Positions 39,901 to 53,135 of a stretch of 64,000 nt of DNA are shown piece after piece. The position numbers were made by a program, and so were the translations under genes. The notes under the pieces are model-generated. The model did no database searches. It saw nothing but the letters and a program-made list of their open reading frames with translations, and was not told the origin of the DNA. Every line of letters starts with the position of its first letter. The first letter of the stretch is position 1. Location of the stretch: NCBI GenBank assembly GCA_033675545.1, contig JAWDGP010001962.1, positions 38,501-102,500 on the forward strand. Reading direction: 5' to 3'. Source of the DNA: Elysia crispata. Its lineage: Eukaryota; Mollusca; Gastropoda; Plakobranchidae.

Positions 39901-42551
39901 CGATCCTTTAACTTAATCAAGAATAGATGTTGGCAATTTGCTGCGAATTTGTTTATATTTTAATGATGTATTTTTTACATGTAATGTGATGCTATTATAA
40001 TCTGATCGGATTAAGTAAATGAGAAATCCTTTGAAACATGTAAAATATCTTTAAAGAAAAAAAAATGTGCAGAAAGGATGAAGAGCAGAGCTCAGCAACT
40101 TTGTTGCTCTGGGCTACTTGATTTGTCTTGGGTTCTGTTGCTTTGATTAATGAACATTTTTTACACTTTGGGCATAGTTCTAGTTCATAGTTGTTTAACA
40201 TTCTGAAATACTGGGGCCCACCCTGTTGTTACCCCTGCATAGACCGAAAAAAAATAGAATCTACTTTCATATCAAATTCAAAGATGTAATACTGTTAGGT
40301 AGGGGATGAAGAGCATTTTAATTTTGATGTGCGCAAATGCTTATTCCTTTGCCAAGGTGCTAAAGCAAAATGAAATCTAGTTTCACTTGAAATTTTTCAG
40401 TTATTTGGACCAAACTCTGAAAATAATTAAGGCAATTTAAAAATAATGTTTTACCTCCCATTTTTTTCCTATCGTTCTTTTTTTTTTTTTCAATTTTGAA
40501 TTTAAAATGAAAATGTTACATACTGTTATGAATTTTTATAGCAAACATAATTGACGCCTTCCCTTTTCCCTCTTTTACAGCCTTGAGAAGCTTTGCAGAT
40601 GCGGCTCATGATGAGTTCATGCATCAGTGTGACGATGACAGCGACTCCCTTCAAACAAAGTCGCTCACTAAGCAAGCCGGTCAGCCCAACGGAGACAGCA
40701 ATCATGTCCACCACCATAATCACCATCAAAACAAAATTGTTGATTCTAGTTTTACAAGAGACCGTGACGAGGAGTCTGGTGAAGATACAGAGATGGTGGA
40801 GATGTATGACACTGACGGTGTGGCTCACGGAGAGGGCCATGTTGTGGCTATGAGCAGTGGCCACTCCCACGGGTCCCACCATGGCCATGCCCACTCTGTG
40901 CCGGACAGTGTGGCTGCAGTGGCTTGGATGGTGATTTTGGGTAAGCGAGGTGGAACCAAACTCTTTTTTCTGTAAGGTAGTTGTCTCCAGACTAGTCTAA
41001 ATAAGTTGTATGTCAGAAATTAGAGTTTGAAAATATAAAAAAAAAGGTTGTGCTCATTGCTATTCATAAAGTTTTTTAGTTTTGCTTTGATTTCTGTTCA
41101 ACTTTATTCTCTCTTGTCTTGAACCTTTGTGTTCAAATAACTAAAAAAAGCTTTAGGTTATTGAAATTCCAGTGCAAGTATTTTATCATTCTACACAATG
41201 TAACAAAAATGAAGTGGTCCTATTTCTCAGATTTTGTTTTTTCTCTCAAAATAGGTTAAATTTTATTGTCTCTTTCATTATCTTAAAACTTTGGTCTCAT
41301 TAGGAGATGGTATTCACAACTTCAGTGATGGGTTGGCCATAGGAGCTGCATTTACTAACAGTATTACTGGAGGCTTCAGTACTTCAATTGCTGTCTTTTG
41401 CCATGAGTTGCCACATGAGATTGGTGAGTAAAAATCTGTAGACTTTTAATTGGTATTACTTTTTCCTTCTCTTCATTCTCTCTTTCTTCTGTTCTTCTTG
41501 AATTCTTTGTCAGAATCAAATACTGTTCTGTAGTACCTCTTTATGTATGAGATTGTGACAAAACAAAAAAACCCCCAAAAAACAGCGGCTTATTTTATAA
41601 CATTTATAACATTATCGGATCGTTGTAAGCCAAACAACTAAGGCCAACTTGCGCCTTTGTGACACTCTGTTCACTTTTAGTTTTAAAAATGACTGAAATT
41701 TTGGCAATTTTTTAAAACCATTTTTCAGTAATTTGAAATGCATTCAGCTTAGAAACAATAGTCATTTAAACTTAATTATTGTTTTCTATATATTGTATTT
41801 TTTTGCAAACTAAATATATGCCTCTTTTATCCCACTGATTTATCAGGTGACTTTGCTGTCTTGTTGCGGGCTGGTATGTCAGCTAAACAGGCCATTATGT
41901 ACAACTGCCTCTCGTCAATTCTTTGTTTCCTGGGCATGCTAATCGGGGTCGCCCTGGGCAACATGGCCTCGGCTACTGAATATATTTTTGCATGTGTTGG
42001 GGGCATGTTTCTCTATATTGCTCTCGTTGATATGGTGAGTCACAACCTATAATTGGAAGTTAAACAGCAAAATAATTTCTGTGCACATGTTGCATCTAGA
42101 ATTTATTTGGGTATTTCCATTCAGAAGTAGTAAGTCAGACAAGAAGTACAGTTCAGAGGAAATTGGTCCTTACTTGTGGTCGTACATTAGTAGGATATTA
42201 GCTGTCATTAGTTATGTAAATTCATGCAATATAAACCAGTATGGTTCATATACTCTTGATTGTATAAAAAGTAGAATACATTGTGTATCATTCACAAAAT
42301 TTTCAGCCATCTTGAAAATTACCTTATTGCTTCGACGTTTTTAAAGAAAAAGACGAAATATTAGAAACTATTAAAGACTTATTTTTCTGTTTCTCAAACA
42401 CCAGTTACCAGAAATGACATCTGTGGATCCTAAAAAGGGAGAGAATCCATTCCTGCATCTGTTTTTGCAAGTGCTGGGCATCATAATTGGCTCCACCATC
42501 ATGCTCCTGATTGCCATCTTCGAGCACGACATCAAGAGGACATTTGACTGA
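30805..42551 (+). CDS. slc39a10-like: LIV-1 subfamily ZIP zinc transporter (ZIP6/ZIP10-like), complete, 13 coding exons
   Basis: Predicted to carry zinc, and perhaps other divalent metals, into the cytosol across the plasma membrane. Coding exons: 30805-30948, 31231-31402, 31914-31984, 32454-32495, 35358-35658, 36300-36469, 36780-36962, 37357-37495, 38394-38459, 40581-40940, 41304-41423, 41847-42034, 42405-42551. Every junction is GT-AG and the phases agree, giving 2103 nt and 700 residues. Seen in the product: a signal peptide (about 1-29), an ectodomain with C-P-A-I-I-Y at 171-176, a His/Asp-rich run (about 186-221), membrane helices near 244-270, 278-297, 325-350, 541-566, 570-592, 601-622, 630-650 and 669-690, and His-rich cytosolic loops. 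The zinc-site motifs are HNFSD (554-558) and HELPHEIGD (583-591), typical of the LIV-1 group. Similarity to ZIP10/ZIP6 also covers the N-terminal helical region. ZIP6 versus ZIP10 orthology is not resolved. The weakest call is the exon 3 donor (gttatc). Confidence 0.93.
31231..31402 (+). CDS. slc39a10-like: ZIP transporter coding exon 2: N-terminal helical ectodomain
   Basis: Encodes residues 49-105 plus one base. The acceptor is ATGCAG and the donor is G|GTACAC. The translation contains [13 protein letters not shown] followed by a leucine-rich helix, which matches the start of the LIV-1 ectodomain (LY..Q.....YG in ZIP6/10). Confidence 0.88.
31914..31984 (+). CDS. slc39a10-like: ZIP transporter coding exon 3
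   Basis: A 71-nt exon for residues 106-129, including [20 protein letters not shown]. The acceptor TTTCCAG is strong; the donor GAG|GTTATC is weak, so the 3' boundary is the least certain in the gene. It keeps phase with both neighbours (1 to 0). Confidence 0.7.
32454..32495 (+). CDS. slc39a10-like: ZIP transporter coding exon 4 (42-nt microexon)
   Basis: Fourteen codons ([14 protein letters not shown]) between TTTCACAG and GGG|GTATGT, phase 0 on both sides, so it could be skipped without breaking the frame. Its support is the splice signals and phase, not homology. Confidence 0.6.
35358..35658 (+). CDS. slc39a10-like: ZIP transporter coding exon 5: CPAxxY motif and His/Asp tract
   Basis: Residues 144-243. 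It starts with Cys144, has Cys171-Pro-Ala-Ile-Ile-Tyr and Cys183, then a long run of HD, DH and HH dipeptides to about residue 221. In the family the conserved cysteines form disulphides next to the Pro-Ala-Leu motif; here the third residue is Ile instead of Leu. Acceptor TTACCAG, donor G|GTAGGT. Confidence 0.93.
35491..35615 (+). repeat. coding GAY-CAY repeat in ZIP exon 5
   Basis: An imperfect hexanucleotide repeat of Asp and His codons (GACCACGATCAC-like) encodes the metal-binding tract. Codon third positions alternate T and C, so it is less pure than the noncoding arrays. Confidence 0.85.
36300..36469 (+). CDS. slc39a10-like: ZIP transporter coding exon 6: membrane helices 1 and 2
   Basis: Residues 244-300, beginning [11 protein letters not shown] and ending with the highly conserved [13 protein letters not shown] signature of helix 2. 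Acceptor CATCCAG after a clear pyrimidine tract; donor CAC|GTGAGT, phase 0. Confidence 0.96.
36780..36962 (+). CDS. slc39a10-like: ZIP transporter coding exon 7: His loop and helix 3
   Basis: Residues 301-361. It opens with a His-rich loop ([12 protein letters not shown]), an acidic run, then helix 3 ([18 protein letters not shown]) and a basic tail. Acceptor GACCAG, donor GAG|GTAAGT, phase 0. Confidence 0.95.
37357..37495 (+). CDS. slc39a10-like: ZIP transporter coding exon 8: cytosolic loop between helices 3 and 4
   Basis: Residues 362-407 plus one base. The start is strongly basic ([10 protein letters not shown]) and the end is IMVVHPNK, resembling the AHAHPQ-type stretch of the vertebrate ZIP6 loop. 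Acceptor CAACAG, donor G|GTAGGT. The frame stays open past the donor, but that read-through shows no family similarity. Confidence 0.88.
38394..38459 (+). CDS. slc39a10-like: ZIP transporter coding exon 9 (66 nt) with tandem acceptors
   Basis: The translation [20 protein letters not shown] is open, in phase 1 on both sides, and ends G|GTATGA. Its [10 protein letters not shown] resembles the EVYNEYVPRG segment of vertebrate ZIP6, which supports it as a true exon rather than a chance frame. The acceptor is the tandem AAGAAGCAG, so starts at 38394, 38397 or 38400 are all in frame. Confidence 0.72.
40581..40940 (+). CDS. slc39a10-like: ZIP transporter coding exon 10: second and third His clusters, start of helix 4
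   Basis: Residues 430-549. An acidic/polar loop carries HVHHHNHH and then [12 protein letters not shown], followed by [11 protein letters not shown] at the start of helix 4. Acceptor TTTTACAG, donor G|GTAAGC, phase 1 on both sides. Confidence 0.95.
41304..41423 (+). CDS. slc39a10-like: ZIP transporter coding exon 11: helices 4 and 5, zinc site
   Basis: Residues 550-589. Encodes [17 protein letters not shown] and CHELPHEI. His554, Asn555, Asp558, His583, Glu584 and His587 are the family's transport-site ligands and all are present. The 120-nt exon has phase 1 on both sides, so skipping would keep frame but remove the metal site. Confidence 0.97.
41847..42034 (+). CDS. slc39a10-like: ZIP transporter coding exon 12: helices 6 and 7
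   Basis: Residues 590-652. Completes [14 protein letters not shown] and carries helix 6 ([18 protein letters not shown]) and helix 7 ([12 protein letters not shown]). Acceptor TTATCAG, donor ATG|GTGAGT, phase 0. Confidence 0.97.
42405..42551 (+). CDS. slc39a10-like: ZIP transporter coding exon 13: helix 8 and stop
   Basis: Residues 653-700, LPEMTSVDP through helix 8 ([20 protein letters not shown]) to the TGA at 42549. The short tail after FEHD is typical of the family. Confidence 0.96.
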   Translation, partial: LPEMTSVDPKKGENPFLHLFLQVLGIIIGSTIMLLIAIFEHDIKRTFD

Positions 42552-44912
42552 GCCTCTGCCGGATCAACAGTCTAGCTATGTTTTTCATCTTTACTGGGAT
42601 TGGGATGAAACCTTTTCCTGATCATTAGGAGTATTTTGATGTTATTGTTTCCTTATATATATATTAATGCCACTTCTGCTTTGCTTTTTGGTTATCTTGT
42701 TTATGTTTTTTTTTTTTTTTTTCATTTCAATGCAATGTTTGATTTAAATGTTTTATCATCTTGAAAATGAAAAAATACATGTCTTTTCCAGTGTTTAATT
42801 CGCTCTGCAAACCATTTTTTTGCCTCTCTGCCCCACATGAGCCCAGATGTCATATCGGTAGACTTAAAAGGAGTGAATATCAATAGTGAAGAAAACTATG
42901 CATTCTATAACCTAAGATATTACAAAATTTACTGCTTTTAAAGTAGTATGTTCATTCATCAATATTTTTTTTCTTTTCATTAAACAACATTACAAACTAT
43001 CTAAAAGCTGTCTGTGAATTGTAAACGATATGCTATTGGTTACGCTTAGAACTTGAAATTTCTTCATTCAGGGCTATTATTTGGCAGGGATCCAAGGATG
43101 CTTTGTCTTGCCATTATTTCTTTTAATATGGAGTGACATGAGCTATAATAATGTAAGAACCATGTTTTAGCTGTGTCATGGTTAGTTTTCATTTATGCTT
43201 CCTTAATTGCAGCTAGAAATTTTTCTTCAAAGTGTGGTCATTTCAATAAAACTTTTAAAAGTATTGTACTATATTCTGGCTTAGACTCCTAGAGTTGACC
43301 CACTTCAATCTTCAAAGAAAATCCTTCGTCTCACGAGGCGTTATACTTTTATGAACCCATAACCTCTGCCCTATGAGATTATAGCTTCTGAAATCGGTCT
43401 CAAATTGTTCAGATTTATCCTTATAAGAGTTTGTTAAATGTTCTATATTGTTAATCTTTTCTGAATTTCTGTAAAACTCGTTGACTTTTTTTTTAAGCAC
43501 TTGAAATCATATAAGATCAGCTGTGTAAATGTCTCTAAACCAGTCCTACTGGATGGGATAACGGAAATATGTATTTAAAAGTAAAGGCCGCCTTTTCTTA
43601 CAATGTTTGAAAGAGGTAAAATGCTATTTTCTTACCCGCAGCACTAATAATGCTACGCTGAAAAAAGTTAGAAAAACGCTTTGTTCTAAATATCAAACTC
43701 TAAATGTGATACGAAGGACATAAATGAGCCTTTATATCTTTGGGTCAAATCTGCATTTCTTTAAGTAATGATTCACCTTTTCTCCTGGCAAATACAAATA
43801 TGTGTGTTTCATAGACAAAATGCATTCTTGTTGTCTCCAATATGAATTGAACATAAGAAAATGTACATGATTTCACTGCATCATACAATCAAAATTAATT
43901 ATGCATTATGGTTTGTTTGTTTTTTCCTATTTTGCAAATGCATTTGAATTTGTTTTTGTTTTTTTTTTCATTATTCATTAAAAAAAAATTAAAACTCTCA
44001 TAGTTATGACATTTGCCAGATATGACTTGGTCATGCTAATGTAGAACTAGTTGATGGTGTTGGAGGATAAAGTGGTTTGTTTACTAATAATGACAAATAT
44101 AATTTTTCTTTTTTTTTTTGCATTTCAGCCTATTAAGCTGAGGGCTAAATGGTAGAAATGAAGGAAAACAGGTTAGCCCTGACAGATATGCCTGATTTTG
44201 CTAATTGTTGGAAGATGCTCACTTTTTTCAAATGATGATTTTTTGCCCCCCCCCCCCACTTGTCTTAGATTATATGGTATATTATCTGCGCGTCAATGGT
44301 TCCGTCGGCCAGATAGGCTCCTGCAAGGCCCCAAACTTGTAACACTTTTAATCTGATTGTAAATAGTGTATTGTTTGACGTCGTGTAGTGGAGGAGGGAT
44401 TGTTGATGCCACAAAGTTCTCGGAGAGGGAACAAATTTTTGGTGCTGACATTGTATTTAAATGCCCAGCTCTTGTCCGCCTTCAATACATTGTGCACTGT
44501 TGAATTCGTTATACTATATGTCTTACCATGCCATTTGTTTGCGCAGTGTCACCCAATCACATTAAAAAAAAAAACATGAGGTGTTTATGTAGGAATGTAT
44601 TTAGAAGGGAATTGAATTGAACACTATGCTATATCACTTTTTTTATTTTATTTTTGTTTTCTTTTCTTTTACACTTATCCGTGTTTTTTGATCTCTGAAT
44701 GAAATGCCTCTTTATTCACAAAACCTGGATCTGACTGCCAACAGTTGTATATTTAACTCATGTTCAAATTATTTTCTTCATTGAGCTCAAAATGCAGTTC
44801 AAAAATAATTTTTACCACCCATTCTAGTGTATACATTTTTAATCTCGCCCTATTCCATTCCATGGTCAAAGTATTTAATTTAATCATCTAGTGAGAATAG
44901 TCGGGCATTACA
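42552..44912 (+). other. ZIP 3' UTR and downstream flank
   Basis: AT-rich and T-biased on the + strand, with a C9 run near 44248. No coding exon is recognised. Confidence 0.5.
43245..43250 (+). terminator. nearest canonical poly(A) signal downstream of the ZIP stop codon
   Basis: AATAAA about 690 bases after the TGA, followed by TTTTAAAAGTATTGTACT, a T/G-rich stretch. Further AATAAA sites occur near 46305, 46815 and 50845, so a longer 3' UTR is possible. Confidence 0.4.
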
Positions 44913-46190
<1,278 letters not shown>

Positions 46191-46394
46191 TGCTACTGAT
46201 CTTTCAGGTGGTCTTATTTTAAATGGCCATATTAACCATCTCAAAGTGAATCTCGTTCATTAAATTAGAGATAGAAAGCGAGATATTTGTCGAATGCTTA
46301 GTTTAATAAAGTAATAATAGTTTAATTTTGTTGCAGAAGCCTGTATTTTACCAGGCCTAGTTTGATTATTGTCAAAGTATCTTTGGTTTCCACC

Positions 46395-46399
46395 CCTCT

Positions 46400-46477
<78 letters not shown>
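46395..46477. repeat. (CT)n microsatellite
   Basis: A C-rich lead-in and about 36 CT units. Confidence 0.97.
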
Positions 46478-46480
<3 letters not shown>

Positions 46481-49400
46481 ACACATCTATTCTTAGCTCT
46501 TTTTTCTCCCTTTAATTGATCTCTCCCAAGCCTTCTCTTTCTCATACTTACATTTTGCCTTCCAGCCTTGTATTTAAGTCTTATTTGTTGACTTTTATGT
46601 TTGAAATGAAATATTTATTTTAGGTATATACAATCAGCCATAATTGATGCAAAAGACTATGGATGTTATAACTTAACAGTAATAACACACTTTTCTAACA
46701 AATGTTGAACATTGGTGTGTAAAGCCAAGTCAACTAATTACCAACTGGTGTTGAATTATCAATCAGTAATTGCATGCAGTACTTTGTAGAGGCAAATACC
46801 ACAGACACTGTATTAAAATAAAGGGAATTTCGTAGAATTTTTTAGAGCAGTGTCTTTTTGTATCAGAATAGTGAATCAACTTTTTAAGTAGAAGGAGCTT
46901 AAATAATATGTGTTGCATATGTAACAGGAAGTTTATACATATTTTTTTTTATTAATGTTTGGGTACACATACTTATATATATCCATTGCGTTGATCTTAA
47001 ATAAGGATTTTGACCACTGTTTTCTTTACGAACATCGCTACTTTAGTCATCAGGTTCAGAGAATATTCATACTCATAAGGTTACACATATGTATGTTTTA
47101 TTTGAAAATAGAGATAAAAAATGTTGTGGTACCGAAATTTTTGTCTTACCCATGAAAAAATATCAATAACTTATACACTGCCTGACAAACGCGATAAATA
47201 ACTTATTATGTTGTTATTATTAAAAATTATATCTTGTATAATTATATTTTTTCTTTAAATTACGGAGGAATGTGCGCTTCCACTACAGAGCGCGGCAAAA
47301 TTTCTATTATTTTGAGGGTATATATATATGTTATTTAGTGTTGAAGCTGTCTAGAAGTTGAATGATTAAATATTTACATGTGCGTTAGGTAATGATGTTA
47401 TCACACAATGCTTGTTATATGTGTCACAGATCCCTATTATAATAACAAGATATCTATTTCAACAATGGTCAGGAATTATATTAATTTCATTTGAAATTGA
47501 AAAACAAATTTCTCGATTGCAAGAGCCATTATTATTATGTGAAATGTAAAAGGTTGATTGCTATTGATCAATTGACATAAAGAATATACCTTTAACATGG
47601 TTAGGTATTAAATTTTGTTTTCCTGACTTTTTGCACAGATGCTAGTAGACTTTTTGTCAAACTTTCTATTTTATTATGTATCATTTTTTTCAGATTTGCC
47701 AAAGAATTAAGAAGAAACCCCTTTTTTTCTGTTTGAAAATCTTGACCAGCATCTGTATCTGTCCCTTCCTTTTTATTTCTTTTCTTATCTTTTTTTTTAT
47801 TTTTGCTCTTTTCATCTTTGTGAGGATAGATTTGCACATCTATAAATTATTTATATGTTGCATCACACTCTTGTTCATTAAGTGTTGACAAAATTTGTCT
47901 CTATAGTCATGGTTTAATGCATTGTTAGATGGTTTAATATGCAGTTTTCTTCAAGTGCTGACAAACTTTCCTTGTTTTTTTTTGTTTTTTTTTGCCAACA
48001 AGTTAGGCTTATGTACTTAATACAAAGAAGAATAATTGATTGTGCAACTCGCTACATTTGATTACGTTTCTGCTCAGGTAAAAGGTGTCTACTTTGAATT
48101 TTGATGTTCATTATTTGGTCTCTTTTGAAAGTCTGACCCCTGGAAGGGGGTAAAAAGACAATTCCTCATGTTTTCTGTTTTATTTATTTTTCCTCAAGCT
48201 TCAAGTGCCATTTGTTTTGGTTTTCTGCGCATGCAAAAAAAAAATCTGTCTTGTTTTCAATTCCTGTTTGGAACGGAAATTGAATAGCAAAGAGTTTTAT
48301 AGAATCCACCTTCAGGCTGAGACCTTATGACATTTAGGAGCTCTTAAAGGCTAATAAGAGCAATAAAAAAAAATAAAAATAAACTTTGCATTTCCCCAGA
48401 GTTTTGCTTTTTAATAACTACTAGCAATTAACAACTTGTGATCCAACCAATGCAGGAAAATTATTCCTCGTATAACATTGTGAAGCTTCAGTTCTGATAC
48501 AGTCAATTGCAAGAGACAGAAGCAAATAGATTCAGCCTCAAATAAGCTTTGGATTACCTTCATATGAAACCCCAGAAATGAGTGCAGACTCTTTATGAAC
48601 TCTTATGAGATTTCCTTTACATCACAATTGAGTTAGCAAAGACTTTTTTCTTGAATCATAGTTCTTCAACTTGTGCTTCATCCTAGATGATTTGTATCTT
48701 TTTATTCATTTTTAAATGTAAATAAATTGTGCTTGTGTTGCCTGGTTGTAAAATCTAATGGATGTCAATGCTAAGTATCACTGATTTCTCTGAATACATA
48801 GTTTCTCTTCTCATACCCCTTTCGATAATTATCATGACGTATATCAGGGTGCGATTCTCATACCCCTCTATATAATTATCATGAGGTATAAAAGGGTCTG
48901 ATTGCATAAGTAGTGAAAAATGGTGAGGATGATAACAGAGATCAAAACGTAAGCCCTTGTGTTGTTAATTCTTACTGTAGCCTTTTTTTATGTTACCCAT
49001 AGCAGCCAAGGTATTTGGTTGTATTTTTTTTTGGGGGTGGCGGGGTGGCGGAAGGCTAGTCATTAAGAAATTTTTTTTTACAGCTTGGCCAGTTCATTGT
49101 TTCAACTTGCAGGAGTCTGGACTTGTATTTTACTTTGTTAATAGATGGTCTTTTGGCCCCTCTTTTTTTTATTTCAATATAGCAGAAGCAGGGATCAATA
49201 AGACATCTGCCAGCTCGCCGTCTAAAAGTATTAATTTATGTTTCACGATGTGATTCAATAGGATTGATCTTGAAGACACGTATGTATTTATACAGATTGC
49301 TTTTCAGTTGCACTTATAGCCTAGAGTAGATATGGGTTTCCACTGCTTCTGCACTTTAAAACGTTTATCGTGTTATTCCAATGTCAGACTTGCCTTTTAT

Positions 49401-50974
49401 TATATTAGATCTAGTTGTGAGTACCAAAGATTCCTCACAGCTCACGTAGAATAAAAAATTTATTTATTGAACTCGCAACGGGATCCCTGTTGGGTTTTTT
49501 TTTTTTTTTTCAATTTTAAATTTGAATATATGTTTGAATAATTTAAACTATTAGTGCAAGCTGCCTGCAGTGTATCGCAGTCTGTGCAATTTAAAACAAG
49601 TCAATAACCCTGTCGCTCCGTTTGTTTGGTGCCTTGGTTCATTCTATGCCCAGTCTGTTGGTTTTTTTTTTTTAATGTTTGTCGATTTTACTGCCTCTTC
49701 TTCCTTATTGGCCAGGGACCATAATGTTTATTGCCTTTAATATTATATTATGTTAATTTTGTATGTATTTAAACTGGTTTGAAAATCAAAGGCATGGGTG
49801 TCTTCATTTACAACAAATCTGCCTTTTGCCTTCCTCAAGCTTATGAAAAGGGGAAAAAAGTCAATACTTGTAATTTTAATTTGGGCAGTGGATGCTCGTA
49901 AATAGGAGAGTATTCATAATATTTTTTTTTACCACATTTATTATCTTTACATATGTTGCATTCAACAGTAATGTATGAAATCAAAAGAAAAGAATTCTGA
50001 ATTACTTAAATAAATTCTGTACTATTTATTTTGGGGTATTTATGATCGGTGGTCTTGCTGCCCAAGATGTTGCATTTGCTGTTAAACCTCCCCAAAGAAA
50101 TTTTTTTTTACTTTATATGTACTGGTTGTTAAAAAAATCTAACCTAAATAATTGTCATTTTTTTTCTTAAAACAACAACTATCATTAAACACATGAAACT
50201 ACGGGTTACATTTTCAAAGAATCTCAAGACAAACGCAATGTGCCTCTCTCCATGATGCGGACATTCCTCTGTCAACAAAGGGGGAGACCACAATAAAGTT
50301 CAACTCACAATTTATGGATTTTTTTCACATTTGTCTCGCATGAAAATACTTCAACTTGTGAAAATTGGCTTTTGTTTCCCTTAGCTGGCCTCAGTATTCA
50401 AGTCTCAAAAAATTATCATCACCATCATTCATTGTAAATTTCGTTCATTCGCCTTCGAGTAATTTAACATTAACACAGCTGATGTATGTTTCTGTTTGCA
50501 CAGACTGTTGGGCTGTCTAGATTTCTGTCAATATGCCCAGCATTTGCTATTTATGAAGATTTTACGTTTTGAAATAACCATGAGCAAATTCTATTGATAG
50601 GTTTGAAATTCTCGTTCTTCTTCCTTTTTCTTTTTTTTTTATTTGTAATATGTGGGTTTTTTCTTCTCTTTCAATAATGTATCTGTCTTCCATGTTGTTT
50701 CTTTGCTTTGTTTTTCCAATTTTGAGGACTTCAATGACTGAGCCATATTTCTCAAAAAGCTTTAAGTGCTTTGATTAGTAAGGTCACTGTATATATATAT
50801 AATTGTGCTTCATTCTAAAATTTGGAAAAAAAAAGTGTAAAATGAAATAAAAAGCCTCTTAGATTATATTTGACTGTCTCTCAGTTTTATGGTTTTCTAC
50901 ACTTAATACTAACGATTCAGATTGTAAACATAATGTGTTTGTTTTCCACATGATGTTGGGTACTGGATTTACTC
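46478..50974. other. intergenic or extended 3' flank without recognised genes
   Basis: AT-rich single-copy sequence with several AATAAA sites (46815, 48720 and 50845). A two-copy 47-bp repeat begins at 48811 and 48858, each copy with TCATACCCCT and ATAATTATCATGA. No family-recognisable exon on either strand. Confidence 0.5.
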
Positions 50975-51270
50975 GAGGCTGGAGGTGCCTACTGGCTCAG
51001 TCGGTTGAGCATCGGACTGACAATTAAGGGGCCCCAGTTTCAAATCCTTGCTTACTTTGTCTGATGATAAGGCTGCCTGATGGGGGCCACATAGCTTCTG
51101 TGGTCGTAAACGGGATTTTACGATAACGCAGTTGTAGCTGGGGCAGGAAAATCAGTGGCTGTATTCTTCTGCTCTGCAGTCTGGAAGAGGTGATCGCCTA
51201 GAGATGGGTGAAGGATGAGAGCAAACATAGCTTTAGGGGTGAAATTGCTACTTTCGCCCTGATAGGATGT
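50975..51270 (+). mobile_element. tRNA-derived SINE, degenerate
   Basis: TGGCTCAGTCGG at 50993-51004 fits a Pol III A box and GTTTCAAATCC at 51037-51047 a mutated B box, about 33 bp apart as in tRNA genes. The intervening GGTTGAGCATCGGACTG resembles a tRNA D-arm/anticodon region. No acceptor stem pairs cleanly, so this is not an intact tRNA gene. A non-tRNA body continues to about 51270. Confidence 0.65.
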
Positions 51271-51285
51271 AGGTCTATCGCAGAC

Positions 51286-51548
51286 CTTTACCATCAGTTG
51301 AACTTAAAGCAAGTAGCCATTCACAATAACAGACATTTACCATCAGTTGAAGCAGGTAGCCTTTCACAATAAGACATTTACCATCAGTTGAACTTGAAGC
51401 AGGTAGCCATTCACAATAAGGCATTTACCATCAGTTGAAGCAGGTAGCCATTCACAATAACAGGCATTTACCATCAGTTGAAGCAAGTAGCCACTCACAA
51501 TAACAGACATTTACCATCAGTTGAAGCAGGTAGCCGCCGTTCACAATA
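51286..51548. repeat. 40-49-bp tandem array, six units
   Basis: Units of TTTACCATCAGTTGAA, GCAGGTAGCC and TTCACAATAA begin near 51289, 51338, 51378, 51423, 51467 and 51509. An optional CTTGAA/CTTAAA insert explains the length difference. Confidence 0.9.
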
Positions 51549-52152
51549 GTTGAATAAAATAAGGAAAAGTTTCATGCTGTAAAATACATGCATCTTCTTT
51601 TGGACACATCGCCAAGTAATGGTTTCACGAGTCTAACCTCATAAAGCTTCACTAGTTTACTGGTGCCGTCAAACTAGCGTGAGACTTGTGAAAGTGATTT
51701 TTTTTTATTTGCTTTTAAATCCCATAACTATAGTAGATGAACCGTGTGCATTTCCATAAAGTTTAAAAAAAATTGTGGGGAAAATGGTTAGGGATATGAA
51801 GTCAACTCTGTCACAACCAAGTAAAAAATGTCATTGCGTCTATCAGTATCAATGTCATCATGGTCTTAAATCAGAACCATACTCTGGTTGTCATACTATA
51901 CTGAGCCGTACACACAAACACAGATCTAAATCTACATGCATTTTATGGCCCCATAGCACATCACATCTCTTGATTTTGTCTCAGTACATGTATAGCATGT
52001 CAGAGTGTTGAAATTTCCACACTTTACTTCAACGAAGGTCAGCGATGGGAATAGTGAAGACTCCGTCATCTCTTGAGAATCTTCGCAAGGATTCGATCAG
52101 TATGACGGAGCTGCATGTTTCTCTAACGATGTCATTGTTGTTATCATCATCC

Positions 52153-52572
<420 letters not shown>

Positions 52573-53135
52573 TTATGAGAGTGATGATGACTGATTTATT
52601 GCTGATGTTTTTATTTAAATTTTTTAAATTTTCAGTTTTACTTACTGTTGGCATCCTTTCTTTCCTTCTCTCTCTTTTTATTTTAAACTTTAGTATATAA
52701 ATTTATTGCCCTACCTGCAGGTATCAACAAATTCATTAGACCCACCGACAGCATTATAACCATAGCACACGTGAATAATTCTTTTGTCTTGGAGCGTGTA
52801 TGTAGCATTAAAGGCATGACTTGTACGTCGTCTGCAAAATGAAACCGCTGACTTTGGCAGAGGATAATAAAATGCGATTGATTAGTTTTGCTATTTATTA
52901 TACAGTCTTTTTCCCCGCTATTTTAAGAAGTTACAGCATTCACCGCGAGATGAAAACTGTATTCCAACTGTTACGATACGATTCTAGATCTAGGTGTTGC
53001 ATGATTCAAGACGCTAGATTACGTTAAGCTTAGGTTCAGTTTCATTAGTGGAAAACTTAAAAGTGAAATCTATTGGCCGTTAGGGATATCAGATTAGTAA
53101 AGTTGAACACGGCGAAACTGTAATAAATGCTGTGA

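Noticed and set aside
40526-40894. 122-codon minus-strand frame
   Set aside because: Shadow of transporter exon 10.
50975-51060. Intact tRNA gene
   Set aside because: The B box is mutated and the acceptor stem does not pair; the sequence continues into a SINE body.
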